From the NCBI RefSeq assembly GCF_000772955.1, contig NZ_JPVO01000044.1, positions 1 to 64,000 on the forward strand: 64,000 nt of DNA, written 5' to 3'. The DNA is from Ureibacillus sinduriensis BLB-1 = JCM 15800. Its GTDB lineage: Bacteria; Bacillota; Bacilli; Bacillales_A; Planococcaceae. Below the pieces are notes generated by a model. The model had not been told where the DNA came from. It saw nothing but the letters and a program-made list of their open reading frames with translations, and ran no database searches. Positions 30,777 through 40,568 of the stretch are shown piece after piece; within the stretch, counting starts at the first letter, position 1, and every line of letters starts with the position of its first letter. Both the position numbers and the translations under genes were made by a program.

Positions 30777-32240
30777 ATGACGGTATTCAAACTTTCATCA
30801 AAAGAATTACAAGAAGGCTTACATAATGGCGAATTTAAGATCGCTGATTTAACGAACGAAGCATTTGCTCGTATCGAAAACCTGGATAACGATGTACAAG
30901 CTTTCTTGGCTTTAAATAAAGAAAAAGCAACCGAACAAGCCGCACAAATGGATCAAGTACCATTTGAAGAACGTGGACCACTATTCGGTTTGCCTATCGG
31001 TGTGAAAGACAACATCGTAACAGAGGGGCTAGAAACAACATGTGCATCAAAAATATTGGAAGGTTTCATCCCAATTTATGATGCAACAGTGGTGAAAAAA
31101 CTGCGTGAAGCGGGCATGGTCACAGTCGGGAAGCTAAATATGGATGAATTCGCAATGGGTTCTTCAAATGAAAACTCCGCTTATAAAACAACAAAAAACC
31201 CATGGAACCTAAACGCTGTACCAGGGGGATCTTCAGGTGCATCAGCGGCATCGGTTGCAGCTGGTGAAGTACCATTCTCTCTAGGGTCAGATACGGGTGG
31301 TTCAATCCGTCAACCAGCGTCTTATTGTGGAGTTGTAGGAATGAAACCTACATATGGCCGTGTGTCACGTTTCGGTTTGGTGGCATTTGCTTCATCACTA
31401 GACCAAATCGGGCCAATCACAAGAAATGTATACGATAATGCACTACTTTTAGAAGCGATTGCAGGTGTTGACCCGAACGATTCAACTTCAGCAGACGTTC
31501 CGGTTCCAAACTATGTAGCTAAGTTAGATGGCGACATCAAAGGCCTACGAATTGCAGTTCCAAAGGAATACCTAGGAGAAGGTGTGAAGGAAGAAGTAAA
31601 AAATTCGGTATTACAGGCTCTTGAAGTACTAAAAGGACTGGGAGCTACAGTTGATGAAGTTTCACTTCCTCACTCTAAGTACGCTTTAGCAGCATATTAT
31701 ATCTTGTCATCTTCAGAGGCTTCTTCCAACCTTTCACGTTTCGACGGTATCCGTTATGGCTTCCGTGCAGAAGGCGTAAAAAACTTGATGGAACTATACA
31801 AAGAAACACGCGCACAAGGCTTTGGCGACGAAGTAAAACGCCGTATCATGCTGGGCACTTACTCTTTAAGTGCCGGAACTTACGATGCTTACTATAAAAA
31901 GGCGCAACAAGCGCGTACTTTAATTAAACAAGACTACGATAAAGTATTTGAAAACTATGACGTAATTATAGGGCCGACTGCACCTACAGCTGCATTTGAG
32001 ATTGGTGCCAATATTGATGACCCAATGACGATGTACGCTAATGACATCTTAACGATTCCGATAAATCTTGCGGGTGTTCCTGCTATTTCAATTCCATGTG
32101 GTTTTGATAACGGGCTTCCTTTAGGCTTGCAAATTATCGGGAAACATTTCGATGAGGAAACTATCTATCGCACGGCTCACGCTTATGAGCAAGCAACTGA
32201 ATTCCATAAACAAACTCCTCAACTTTGGGAGGGTAAATAA
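30777..32240 (+). CDS. gatA: Asp-tRNA(Asn)/Glu-tRNA(Gln) amidotransferase subunit A
   Basis: A 487-aa amidase-signature glutaminase producing ammonia for transamidation of Glu-tRNA(Gln). The Ser-cisSer-Lys triad is visible as Lys77 (GVKDN), Ser152 (PGGSSGASA) and Ser176 (DTGGSIRQP). SD AAAGGAGG precedes the ATG. gatB follows after 2 nt. The presence of the complex implies that tRNA(Gln) is charged indirectly. Confidence 0.97.
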   Translation: MTVFKLSSKELQEGLHNGEFKIADLTNEAFARIENLDNDVQAFLALNKEKATEQAAQMDQVPFEERGPLFGLPIGVKDNIVTEGLETTCASKILEGFIPIYDATVVKKLREAGMVTVGKLNMDEFAMGSSNENSAYKTTKNPWNLNAVPGGSSGASAASVAAGEVPFSLGSDTGGSIRQPASYCGVVGMKPTYGRVSRFGLVAFASSLDQIGPITRNVYDNALLLEAIAGVDPNDSTSADVPVPNYVAKLDGDIKGLRIAVPKEYLGEGVKEEVKNSVLQALEVLKGLGATVDEVSLPHSKYALAAYYILSSSEASSNLSRFDGIRYGFRAEGVKNLMELYKETRAQGFGDEVKRRIMLGTYSLSAGTYDAYYKKAQQARTLIKQDYDKVFENYDVIIGPTAPTAAFEIGANIDDPMTMYANDILTIPINLAGVPAISIPCGFDNGLPLGLQIIGKHFDEETIYRTAHAYEQATEFHKQTPQLWEGK

Positions 32241-32242
32241 TT

Positions 32243-33688
32243 ATGAACTTTGAAACAGTTATCGGATTAGAAGTACACGTTGAGTTAAAAACAAATTCGA
32301 AAATTTTCTCTCCAGCACCAAATCATTTTGGGGCGGAGCCGAACACAAATACAACAGTAATCGACCTTGGTTATCCAGGAGTATTGCCGGTATTGAATAA
32401 AAATGTTGTCGATTATGCAATGAAAGCAGCATTGGCGCTTAACATGGATATCAACCAACAAACAAAATTCGACCGTAAAAACTATTTCTACCCAGACAAT
32501 CCAAAAGCATATCAAATCTCTCAATTTGATAAGCCAATCGGTGAAAACGGCTGGATAGAGATTGAAATTGAAGGTACGGATGGTCAGCCGGGCTATACGA
32601 AGAGAATCGGGATTACACGCCTTCATATGGAAGAAGATGCTGGAAAATTAACACATGGAGACGGTTATTCTTTAGTTGACTTTAACCGTCAAGGAACACC
32701 ACTTGTGGAAATCGTATCTGAACCAGATATCCGCACACCTGCGGAAGCTTATGCGTATCTTGAAAAATTAAAAGCGATTATTCAATATACGGGTGTTTCC
32801 GATGTGCGTATGGAAGAAGGCTCACTTCGCTGTGACGCCAATATCTCCATCCGCCCTTATGGCCAGGAAGAATTCGGTACAAAAGCAGAGCTTAAAAACT
32901 TAAACTCATTCAACTTTGTGCGAAAAGGTCTTGAATATGAGGAAGTTCGCCAAGCGGAAGTGTTAATGTCCGGTGGAGAAATTAAACAAGAGACTCGCCG
33001 TTTTGACGAAAAAACGGGCAAAACGATCTTGATGCGTGTTAAAGAGGGAACAGACGATTACCGTTACTTCCCGGAACCGGACTTAGTGGATCTCCATATT
33101 GATGATGAATGGTTGGAACGCGTAAGAGCTTCAATTCCTGAGCTTCCAGATGCTCGTAAAAAACGCTACGTTGAAGAACTTGGCTTAAATAATTACGATG
33201 CAAGTGTGCTAGTTGTCAACAAAGTAATTTCTGATTTCTTTGATGAAATGGTCGCACAAGGAGCAGACGCAAAACTTTCTGCCAACTGGTTAATGGGCGA
33301 TGTTTCAGCCTACTTGAATGCAGAACAAAAAGAGCTTGCCGATACTCCATTAACACCTGAAAACTTAGCTGGAATGATTAAACTTATTGCAGATGGCACT
33401 ATTTCGTCAAAAATTGCGAAAAAAGTATTCACGGAGCTTGTGAAAAACGGGGGAGACGCAAACGAAATCGTTAAAGCAAAAGGTTTGGTTCAAATCTCGG
33501 ATCCATCTGTCCTTCTTGGCTTAGTAACAGAAGTATTGGATGCAAACCCACAATCGATTGAAGACTTTAAAAACGGGAAAGACCGTGCAATTGGCTTCTT
33601 GGTAGGCCAAATTATGAAAGCTTCAAAGGGACAAGCAAACCCACCAATGGTAAACAAAATCTTGCTTGAAGAAATTAATAAAAGATAA
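32243..33688 (+). CDS. gatB: Asp-tRNA(Asn)/Glu-tRNA(Gln) amidotransferase subunit B
   Basis: A 481-aa kinase/transamidase subunit that phosphorylates the Glu of mischarged tRNA and amidates it. [36 protein letters not shown] and the tRNA-binding C-terminal YqeY-like domain ([14 protein letters not shown]) are present. It sits 2 nt after gatA, and a terminator lies about 40 nt downstream. Confidence 0.97.
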   Translation: MNFETVIGLEVHVELKTNSKIFSPAPNHFGAEPNTNTTVIDLGYPGVLPVLNKNVVDYAMKAALALNMDINQQTKFDRKNYFYPDNPKAYQISQFDKPIGENGWIEIEIEGTDGQPGYTKRIGITRLHMEEDAGKLTHGDGYSLVDFNRQGTPLVEIVSEPDIRTPAEAYAYLEKLKAIIQYTGVSDVRMEEGSLRCDANISIRPYGQEEFGTKAELKNLNSFNFVRKGLEYEEVRQAEVLMSGGEIKQETRRFDEKTGKTILMRVKEGTDDYRYFPEPDLVDLHIDDEWLERVRASIPELPDARKKRYVEELGLNNYDASVLVVNKVISDFFDEMVAQGADAKLSANWLMGDVSAYLNAEQKELADTPLTPENLAGMIKLIADGTISSKIAKKVFTELVKNGGDANEIVKAKGLVQISDPSVLLGLVTEVLDANPQSIEDFKNGKDRAIGFLVGQIMKASKGQANPPMVNKILLEEINKR

Positions 33689-33727
33689 GTCCAAAACCGG
33701 ATTTTGAAATCACGTAATGGTTCCATA

Positions 33728-33776
33728 ATAGCCCCCCGTAAGTTAAATGTTCAATTTGGCTTTGGGGGCTATTTTT
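33728..33776 (+). terminator. gatCAB terminator
   Basis: ATAGCCCCC pairs with GGGGGCTAT (33764-33772) around a loop of about 26 nt and is followed by TTTTTA. Confidence 0.8.
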
Positions 33777-33848
33777 AGTAGAAACAGAAAAATTGTATTT
33801 CGTTTGAATCCCGGGCAAAATGGGATTATTAAGAGTGGAGGTTTTATA

Positions 33849-34412
33849 ATGAAAACTGAACAGCAATATTTTGAAGAATCAATGACAATGGCCGAATACA
33901 TGGATCAAATGAAGACGAGTCTAAAAGAGCCAAGCTTCCTAGTATATGAAAACTTTGAAGTGAACCCGGAAGATGAGGTATTCGAATTATTGAAAGCAAG
34001 AAAACCTCATATTTTGGCGATAACAGAAGACTGGTGCGGGGATGCTATGTTAAATAACCCGGTAATCCGGAAAATTGCCGAAGAAGCCCGTTTAGAGATT
34101 CGCTGTGCATTCCGTGATGCGGATACCGATTTAATTGATCGCTATTTAACAAATGGCGGACGCGGCATACCTATCTACCTGATCTTGAGTGAACAAGGCG
34201 AGGTTATTGGAAAATGGGGTCCGCGTGCCAAGGTGCTGCAACAGTTGGTAATGGATATGCGAGCGCAACTTCCGGATAAAGATGACCCTTTATTTGAAGA
34301 AAAACAAAAAGAGATGTATACTAACTTGCAGGAGAAATATGTAAAAGACCCACAATGTTCTAAATGGGTATACGAAGATATGAAGACTGTCATCTCGGAA
34401 GCGTTATCATAA
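33849..34412 (+). CDS. thioredoxin-like protein with a single active-site cysteine
   Basis: From ATG 33849 (SD GTGGAGG) this is 187 aa; an open extension to 33747 runs through the gatB terminator and is rejected. The thioredoxin fold is recognisable by HILAITEDWCGDAMLNNPVI and by the cis-Pro segment GGRGIPIYLIL. The active site is WCGDA: Cys63 has no partner at the CxxC position, so it is a monothiol type, as in the thioredoxin_9-like family. Likely redox or chaperone role; no partner is evident. Confidence 0.8.
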   Translation: MKTEQQYFEESMTMAEYMDQMKTSLKEPSFLVYENFEVNPEDEVFELLKARKPHILAITEDWCGDAMLNNPVIRKIAEEARLEIRCAFRDADTDLIDRYLTNGGRGIPIYLILSEQGEVIGKWGPRAKVLQQLVMDMRAQLPDKDDPLFEEKQKEMYTNLQEKYVKDPQCSKWVYEDMKTVISEALS

Positions 34413-34429
34413 TATAGATTTAGGTGGAA

Positions 34430-34468
34430 GTTCTCTTCAATTTCAAAAAATTTGTCATTGAAGGGAAC
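34430..34468 (+). terminator. hairpin between thioredoxin-like gene and dgkB
   Basis: GTTCTCTTCAAT (34430-34441) pairs with ATTGAAGGGAAC (34457-34468, one G-U) around a T-rich loop; only a weak CTCTTT follows. It may be a partial terminator or a stability element. Confidence 0.5.
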
Positions 34469-34522
34469 CTCTTTGCGCCAAAATATGTTCTTACATAATA
34501 AAAGGTATAGGATGGAAAAAAT

Positions 34523-35449
34523 ATGAAAAGAGCAAGAATCATTTATAATCCAACATCGGGTAGAGAGCTTTTTCGGAGACATTTGCCTGAAGTACTAGAG
34601 AAATTAGAAACTGCAGGCTATGAAACATCTTGTCATGCAACAACTTGTGAAGGAGATGCCAAGAAAGCTGCTGCCCATGCTGTTGAACGTGGTTTCGATA
34701 TTATTATTGCTGCAGGCGGTGATGGGACTTTAAATGAAGTAGTAGCTGGGATGAGCCCTTATGAAAAACGGCCAAAGCTAGGAGTCGTGCCAATGGGGAC
34801 AACCAATGATTTTGCCCGGGCAATCCGAGTTCCAAGAAAAATCGACGAAGCAATCGATATTATTGTAAAAGGCGATACAATTCCGGTGGATGTTGGATTA
34901 ATAGATGATGACCGCTACTTCATCAATATCGCAGCGGGTGGCCGGATTACCGAATTGACTTATGAAGTCCCGAGCAAGATGAAAACACTGCTTGGGCAAC
35001 TTGCATATTACTTAAAAGGAATTGAAATGATTCCTTCAATTAAAGCCACGACTATGCGGATTGAGTATGATGATGAGGTATTCGAAGGGGAAGCCATGAT
35101 GTTCCTATGTGGCTTAACCAATTCGGTAGGGGGATTCGAAAAAATTGCCCCCGACGCAAGCATTAACGATGGCCTCTTCACCATGATGATTCTAAAAAAA
35201 TGCACTATCGCGGATTTTGTTAGAATCGCTTCATTGGCTTTACGTGGGGAACATTTAAACGACCCGAACGTAATCTACCAAAAAGCAAGTGTGGTCAAAG
35301 TCACTTCAACCATCGATGAAGAAAACATCCACATCAACCTAGATGGAGAATACGGTGGCGATGCACCAGTAACCTTCACCAACTTAAAAAGACATATTGA
35401 AGTATTCGTCCCAATCGACGATATACGAGATTTGGATCGGGTCGAATAA
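34523..35449 (+). CDS. dgkB: diacylglycerol kinase DgkB-type
   Basis: A 308-aa soluble lipid kinase of the DAGK catalytic family, recycling diacylglycerol (from lipoteichoic acid synthesis) to phosphatidic acid. It has YNPTSGRE at the N-terminus, AAGGDGTLNEVV and PMGTTNDFARA; the C-terminal NDGLF and INLDGEYGG segments are typical. The B. subtilis homologue yerQ/dgkB also lies between gatCAB and rlmCD. A terminator follows. Confidence 0.93.
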   Translation: MKRARIIYNPTSGRELFRRHLPEVLEKLETAGYETSCHATTCEGDAKKAAAHAVERGFDIIIAAGGDGTLNEVVAGMSPYEKRPKLGVVPMGTTNDFARAIRVPRKIDEAIDIIVKGDTIPVDVGLIDDDRYFINIAAGGRITELTYEVPSKMKTLLGQLAYYLKGIEMIPSIKATTMRIEYDDEVFEGEAMMFLCGLTNSVGGFEKIAPDASINDGLFTMMILKKCTIADFVRIASLALRGEHLNDPNVIYQKASVVKVTSTIDEENIHINLDGEYGGDAPVTFTNLKRHIEVFVPIDDIRDLDRVE

Positions 35450-35453
35450 CTAC

Positions 35454-35508
35454 TACCCCGTACGATGGTTAGTTTAGCAACTGCACTAACCGCTGTATGG
35501 GGTTTTTG
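35454..35508 (+). terminator. dgkB terminator
   Basis: ACCCCGTAC..GGTTAG pairs with CTAACC..GTATGGGGT and is followed by TTTTTG; a long, strong stem. Confidence 0.82.
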
Positions 35509-35509
35509 T

Positions 35510-35787
35510 GTGCACTTTATAAGGATGATTCTGCTGTTTAGATGTATCGCTCTTTGAATGGTTTCGTGAGGCTGTTTGAACCGCGAGTGATATGAAGCCC
35601 TATAGGATAGTTCTTTACAATTAAGAAGCGCTTCATGAATGAGACGAAGCTTTCTATGCATTAGAAAAGTGCACCATGTATTCCCGCATGACGCAGGCTT
35701 TCGGAACAGAAAATAAAGACGACTCAATTTTCTTTTGAGTCGTCTTTATTTATGCTACTATAAAAGCACTGAAATGGAGGACGGAAG
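35510..35787 (+). other. gene-free spacer upstream of rlmCD
   Basis: About 280 bases. Only the 3' end is readable: an inverted repeat AAAGACGACTCAA / TTGAGTCGTCTTT near 35713-35749 with a T-rich tail, then TATAAAA and the rlmCD ribosome site GGAGGA. The hairpin looks like a terminator placed just before the gene, but no promoter is evident upstream of it. I see no gene in the rest. Confidence 0.5.
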
Positions 35788-37149
35788 ATGGTAGCACCAG
35801 TTAAGAAAAATGATCGCAAAACAGTTTATATAGAAGATTTAACCCATGATGGCAATGGCGTAGCCAAAATTGATGGGTATCCTTTGTTTATCCAGGGAGC
35901 CTTGCCTGAAGAAACCGTGGAAGTTCATGTTTTAAAAACATTAAAAAATTACGGATTTGCGAAGATCGTGGACATTGTAATAGAATCGCCGGATCGAGTG
36001 AAGGCGCCTTGTATTTATTTTGGGAAATGCGGGGGATGCCAGCTTCAACATTTATCCTATGAAGGACAGCTGAAATGGAAGGAAAGCATGGTTCGAAATG
36101 TAATGAAGCGAATTGGGAAAATTGATGCCCCTGTCCTGCCCGTAAAAGGGATGCAGGATCCATGGAATTACCGAAACAAGTCCCAGATTCCTTTTTCCAT
36201 GACGGAAACAGGACCCATTGCGGGCTTTTATAAATCAAAATCGCACGAAATTGTGGATATGGAACGCTGTTTAATCCAGGTTAGCGAAGCGGATGCGATG
36301 ATGGCCAACCTGAAAAAAGAACTTATGGATATTGGCTTGCAACCATATAACGAAGCTTCGCAACAGGGAATGTTGCGCCATGTCGTTGTTCGCAAAGGGA
36401 GAGCAACTGGGGAAGTCATGGTTGTGCTTGTTACAAATAAACATAAATTCCCACAAAAAGATGCGGCAATCTCTTTAATTCAAAAGCTTGTTCCGAATGT
36501 GACATCGATCGTTCAGAATGTAAATATTGAAAAAACAAATGTGATTCTTGGAAATGAAACGGTCACACTGTGGGGGAAAGATTTCATCGAGGATACAATT
36601 GGCGGCGTACGATTTGAGATATCGGCCCGGTCGTTCTATCAAGTGAACCCAATTCAAACGGAAGTTCTGTACAAACAAGCTCTCGATTATGCACAGCTGA
36701 CTGGCAACGAGCGAGTGATTGACGCTTACTGTGGTATCGGAACGATTTCATTATTCTTGGCACAAAAGGCAAAATCCGTCATGGGTGTGGAAATCGTGGA
36801 GCAAGCGATAGAAGACGCGAAACGCAATTCAGATTTAAATGGCTTCACTAACACTTACTTTGAAGCAGGTCCAGCAGAAGAGGTCATCCCGCGCTGGTAC
36901 GCCGATGGGAAAGAAGCGGACGTATTAGTTGTCGACCCTCCACGCAAGGGATGCGACGAAGCGTTATTAACCACAATCATCGAACAAAAACCAAAACGTG
37001 TTGTATACGTGTCATGCAACCCTGGCACACTCGCCCGTGATCTTCGCGTCCTGGAAGATGGCGGCTACAAAACAGTGGAAATCCAGCCAGTGGACATGTT
37101 CCCGCAGACGACACATTGCGAAGCGGTCGCTTGGTTGGAACTAGCTTGA
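35788..37149 (+). CDS. rlmCD: 23S rRNA (uracil) methyltransferase RlmCD/RumA type
   Basis: A 453-aa SAM-dependent enzyme making m5U in 23S rRNA (one homologue does both U747 and U1939 in B. subtilis). The N-terminal TRAM domain covers about 10-65; the 4Fe-4S cysteines are Cys75, Cys81 and Cys84 (CIYFGKCGGC) plus one in DMERCLIQ; the Rossmann domain has DAYCGIGTISLFLA; the catalytic loop is YVSCNPGTLARDL. SD GGAGGA precedes the ATG. Which uridines it modifies here is inferred. Confidence 0.93.
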   Translation: MVAPVKKNDRKTVYIEDLTHDGNGVAKIDGYPLFIQGALPEETVEVHVLKTLKNYGFAKIVDIVIESPDRVKAPCIYFGKCGGCQLQHLSYEGQLKWKESMVRNVMKRIGKIDAPVLPVKGMQDPWNYRNKSQIPFSMTETGPIAGFYKSKSHEIVDMERCLIQVSEADAMMANLKKELMDIGLQPYNEASQQGMLRHVVVRKGRATGEVMVVLVTNKHKFPQKDAAISLIQKLVPNVTSIVQNVNIEKTNVILGNETVTLWGKDFIEDTIGGVRFEISARSFYQVNPIQTEVLYKQALDYAQLTGNERVIDAYCGIGTISLFLAQKAKSVMGVEIVEQAIEDAKRNSDLNGFTNTYFEAGPAEEVIPRWYADGKEADVLVVDPPRKGCDEALLTTIIEQKPKRVVYVSCNPGTLARDLRVLEDGGYKTVEIQPVDMFPQTTHCEAVAWLELA

Positions 37150-37155
37150 TATAGC

Positions 37156-37194
37156 AAAAGGGCCTAGAGAAAATTTCTCTAGGCCTTTTTTTAT
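37156..37194 (+). terminator. rlmCD terminator
   Basis: AAAGGGCCTAGAGAAA pairs with TTTCTCTAGGCCTTT, nearly without loop, followed by a T run. Confidence 0.88.
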
Positions 37195-37362
37195 TGAAAC
37201 ATCAGCAAACTTAGCAAGACCGCTGATCCTCCAAAATTACGTACGGAATATGCACATTTTACTCCAATCGAAATACAGCAAGATTTGGAAAGTCTTCATC
37301 ATCTTTTGATGTTATTTTTAAATTATAAATAATGAAGAAAGCAGACTGGAGGCGGAAACAAA

Positions 37363-38232
37363 CTAACATTCTGAATCAATAGGGTGTTTTTTAATGGGTA
37401 CGTAAAGATGATAGGATGAATCAAGCTTATGAACGCTTTCAAAAGCTTGAATCAGTTCAATGTTGGACTCCTCCGCTTGTTGTTTGGAGATTTTTAAAAA
37501 CCTAGCAAAGTCAGTACTAAGTACATCCCCTATGTCGAGAATGTCACCGAAATATTTGAACTTAGCACAAAATATTAGAGGTACATCGATGGTAAAGTAA
37601 TATGGTTTATGGATCTGGATATCGTAAGGGATACCGAATAGAACTTTAAAACGAGTTGAATCCGGCTGGCAATTTGAATAGATGACATAGCAGGGGCTAT
37701 TAAGGGAATGATCAATGTTATCCATAAGCATCCTCGAATGTGATCGGATTTTTTCCTTATAGTTTTCAGTTGCTAGGTCAACTTCAAATGCAATCCCACA
37801 AATTCTTGAGGCATTGAAGTCTTGAAGGGTAAAATCGGTGACTATATCACCATTGATGTTTTTGATCGGTTTTTTTACAACGCTCGGGATGGGCGATTGA
37901 GAAATAGCTTCAATATTTTCTTTCAGTTTGCTTGGAGCCAAACCATATTGTCGTTTGAAGGCACGCGTGAAGGATGATGGTGTTCCAAAGTTAAGGCGAT
38001 ATGAAATATCCGTTAAGGATAACTTTTCGTCTTGAATCAAATTGATGGACTTATTTAATCTTCTGGAAAGTAAGTAGTTGTTAAATGAGCACCCCATCAT
38101 TGCGGAAAAAAGTCTATGGAAATAGTACTTGGAGATGCAGAAGTGATTTGAAACTGATTCCAATGATAAGGATTCTTCCACATTATCCTCAATGTAGTTT
38201 AATGCCTTTTCAACTAACTCATAATGTTCCAT
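37363..38232 (-). CDS. AraC-family regulator with GyrI-like effector domain
   Basis: From ATG 38232 this is 289 aa. The AraC double helix-turn-helix is N-terminal (about residues 5-105, with ALNYIEDNVEESLSLESVS and GTPSSFTRAFKRQYGLAP), and the C-terminal half (about 140-285) resembles a GyrI-like small-molecule binding domain (ARICGIAFEVD...YVPI). It probably responds to an organic ligand and controls the divergent membrane-protein gene 89 bp away and itself. A longer start at 38277 lacks a ribosome site. Confidence 0.85.
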   Translation of the reverse strand: MEHYELVEKALNYIEDNVEESLSLESVSNHFCISKYYFHRLFSAMMGCSFNNYLLSRRLNKSINLIQDEKLSLTDISYRLNFGTPSSFTRAFKRQYGLAPSKLKENIEAISQSPIPSVVKKPIKNINGDIVTDFTLQDFNASRICGIAFEVDLATENYKEKIRSHSRMLMDNIDHSLNSPCYVIYSNCQPDSTRFKVLFGIPYDIQIHKPYYFTIDVPLIFCAKFKYFGDILDIGDVLSTDFARFLKISKQQAEESNIELIQAFESVHKLDSSYHLYVPIKKHPIDSEC

Positions 38233-38320
38233 TATATCACCCTTCCTGTTTTTTACAATTTTTAAATAGTTTAACATACAAAATTAAAAAAATAATAATT
38301 GGTTTTCAAGGAGGTAAACG

Positions 38321-38995
38321 ATGAACAAAGCGCATGAAATAAAGGAATATAAGATAAAGATAACAGGAGCGGACCTTAAAAGGTTTACAGGTTTTTTTGC
38401 AATATTGGCGGGAATTTTATACATCGCCATTCAATTTATCCATCCATCTGAAAATATAGCTTCTGTTGCCGCAAGTTCATGGGTCGTAGTTTCATGCTTG
38501 AGCATTGCTATGTCCCTATTCTTTTTGGTAGGAACTTTAGGGATCTATACGGTACAAGTTGAACAGGCGGGTTGGATTGGTCTGATTGGATACTTGTCCT
38601 TTAGTTTGTTTTGGTTGATTTCAATGATTTTCAGTTTCGTGGAAGCATTTGTTTTACCGCTGCTCATAAACGATGCCCCCAAATTTGTGGTAGGTATATT
38701 GGGACTTTTTGGTGAGAATAAGAGTGAGGTTAACCTTGGCATTTTCACGCAATTGGCGCCAATAGCTGGGGTACTTTATATGCTTGGGGGCCTATTATTA
38801 GGAATCGCAATTTTTCGAGCTAAAGTCTTTCCACGCTTTGCGGGCTTATTACTTTCGTTTGCTGCAGTAGTGACTTTGGCAACTGCAATCATTCCCCACC
38901 CGTTTGATCGGCTATTAGCCTTACCAATGGGAGTAGCTTTAATTTGGCTAGGCTGCATTTGTTGGTTAGATACAAAAGACACATCAAAACAATAG
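38321..38995 (+). CDS. integral membrane protein, function unknown
   Basis: A 224-aa protein with about six hydrophobic helices (near 22-40, 48-72, 82-112, 118-135, 142-165, 170-215), short loops and a cytosolic N-terminus. No catalytic motif is visible; the overall pattern resembles DUF4386-type membrane proteins, which I cannot confirm. SD AAGGAGG is 7 nt before the ATG. It is divergent from the AraC/GyrI-like regulator, which suggests inducible expression. Confidence 0.65.
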   Translation: MNKAHEIKEYKIKITGADLKRFTGFFAILAGILYIAIQFIHPSENIASVAASSWVVVSCLSIAMSLFFLVGTLGIYTVQVEQAGWIGLIGYLSFSLFWLISMIFSFVEAFVLPLLINDAPKFVVGILGLFGENKSEVNLGIFTQLAPIAGVLYMLGGLLLGIAIFRAKVFPRFAGLLLSFAAVVTLATAIIPHPFDRLLALPMGVALIWLGCICWLDTKDTSKQ

Positions 38996-39329
38996 ATATA
39001 AAAGAGCGAAGCTACTTGAAATAACTTCACCTGCACCTTGCGTAGCCGTAAACACCCCGCACAATGGGCGGTGGTTGGAGTAGTAATGAAAAAGGGCGAA
39101 ATCCGATGGGGGATCGTTCTTTTTTTATAATGTCAAAACAAGGATAGCATTAGCTTCATGTACTGATCCATCTTATAATAACGGGTTTATGGCTATTACA
39201 CTGCAAATGGCTGTAACTCGTTATTTTTTATCTTGCAAAAATGTAACTTTAATTAAACCTAAACCAATATGTGGTCATCGGTCCCACTGGTAAGATAATA
39301 ACAAATAATAAGTTTGGGAGGAATCAGAA
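38996..39329 (+). other. spacer with weak terminator
   Basis: About 330 bases without a credible gene. A hairpin near 39089-39127 (AAAGGGCGAAATCC / GGGATCGTTCTTT, followed by T7) probably terminates the membrane-protein gene. The last 30 bases carry GGGAGGA, the ribosome site of the next gene. Confidence 0.5.
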
Positions 39330-39761
39330 TTGAAAAATTTCGATTTGAAAAAGCCATTAATAACAATACTAGTGATCATTCTTTTGTCAGTGGGAACTTT
39401 CTTTGGATATGAATACGTTACTGAACCAAAAATTGTGGATGGTGTTATGTCAAAAAATATTGATGAAAAGGGGGAACCGATCGACGTAACGACTACGTTT
39501 GCTCCAGGGGATACGATTTATTTTAGTGCAAAGCAGAACCGGTTCTGGACTGATAAAGCGCAGGTCGTATGGTATAAAGGTGAAATTGCAACAGAGAACC
39601 GTTTTTTAGTTGAGGAAGAAGTCATCGTGAACAAAGCGAATTATTTCACGGCCAACCTATCAGTTCCAGAGGGGCTTGAAGAAGGTCATTACGGTGTTAC
39701 TATTTATGTAAAAGGTTCAGAGATTATGGAAACAAATGCTGAATTTGATGTGAAAAAATAG
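39330..39761 (+). CDS. small membrane-anchored extracytoplasmic protein
   Basis: A 143-aa protein starting at TTG 39330 (GGGAGGA 8 nt upstream). It has one N-terminal transmembrane segment (about 9-28) and an outside domain of alternating beta strands (YFSAKQNRFWTDKAQVVWYKGE ends in a YGVTIYVKG strand), perhaps Ig-like. No known family recognised. It precedes a BceAB-type transporter by 39 nt and may be an accessory ligand-binding subunit, an inference from position only. Confidence 0.65.
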   Translation: MKNFDLKKPLITILVIILLSVGTFFGYEYVTEPKIVDGVMSKNIDEKGEPIDVTTTFAPGDTIYFSAKQNRFWTDKAQVVWYKGEIATENRFLVEEEVIVNKANYFTANLSVPEGLEEGHYGVTIYVKGSEIMETNAEFDVKK

Positions 39762-39800
39762 AGAAGTAATCCATTAAACGGATGATTGTGGAGGAAAATG

Positions 39801-40568
39801 ATGCAAAATATATTAAGTGTGGAAAAAATTGAAAAGTATTATGGCAACAAAGGCAATATTACGAAAGCAATCGACAATATAAGCTTCAAGGTAGATGAGG
39901 GCGAATTTTTAGGGATAATGGGCCCTTCAGGCAGCGGCAAGACGACTCTCTTGAATTGTATTTCAACGATTGATAATGTCACAACGGGGAAAATTATTAT
40001 AAATAACAAAGATATTACGGTCCTTAAGGCAAAAGGTTTAGAAGAATTTAGACGTGATGAACTAGGTTTTATTTTCCAAGACTTCAACCTTCTTGACACA
40101 CTGACTGCTTATGAAAATATAGCGCTAGCCTTAACGATACAAAATAGAGGAATAAAAGAGATAAGTAACCTGATTAAAAATGTTGCGAAAAAACTTGAAA
40201 TTACTGAAATACTTAATAAATATCCTTTTCAAATGTCAGGGGGACAAAAGCAAAGGGTAGCTAGTGCAAGGGCAATCGTTACTGAACCCTCTCTTATTTT
40301 GGCGGATGAGCCTACTGGCGCTTTGGATTCAAAGTCCTCTAGATTACTTTTGGATTCATTTGAAAAGCTTAATAAGGCATACCATTCGACGATACTGATG
40401 GTTACCCATGATTCCTTTACCGCAAGTTATGCGAATAGAATCTTGTTTATTAAAGATGGCAAGATTTTTAATGAACTTATACGTGGAAATGATACGAGAA
40501 AGGAATTCTTCAATAAAATAATTGAAGTGGTTACTTTACTTGGAGGCGATATCGGCAATGTTCTCTAA
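39801..40568 (+). CDS. BceA/MacB-type ABC transporter ATP-binding protein
   Basis: From ATG 39801 this is 255 aa (GGAGG upstream; a second ATG sits at 39798). Walker A is GPSGSGKTT, the Q loop is FIFQDFN, signature MSGGQKQRVASARAI, Walker B LILADEPTGALDS and switch His MVTHD. The ADEPTGALDS form is typical of peptide-sensing BceA/MacB ATPases. It energises the permease encoded next, whose start overlaps its end by 11 nt. No two-component genes adjoin, unlike most Bce modules. Confidence 0.92.
   Translation: MQNILSVEKIEKYYGNKGNITKAIDNISFKVDEGEFLGIMGPSGSGKTTLLNCISTIDNVTTGKIIINNKDITVLKAKGLEEFRRDELGFIFQDFNLLDTLTAYENIALALTIQNRGIKEISNLIKNVAKKLEITEILNKYPFQMSGGQKQRVASARAIVTEPSLILADEPTGALDSKSSRLLLDSFEKLNKAYHSTILMVTHDSFTASYANRILFIKDGKIFNELIRGNDTRKEFFNKIIEVVTLLGGDIGNVL

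Noticed and set aside
33747-33848. 34-residue N-terminal extension of the thioredoxin-like protein
   Set aside because: It runs through the gatB terminator and lacks a ribosome site; ATG 33849 has GTGGAGG.
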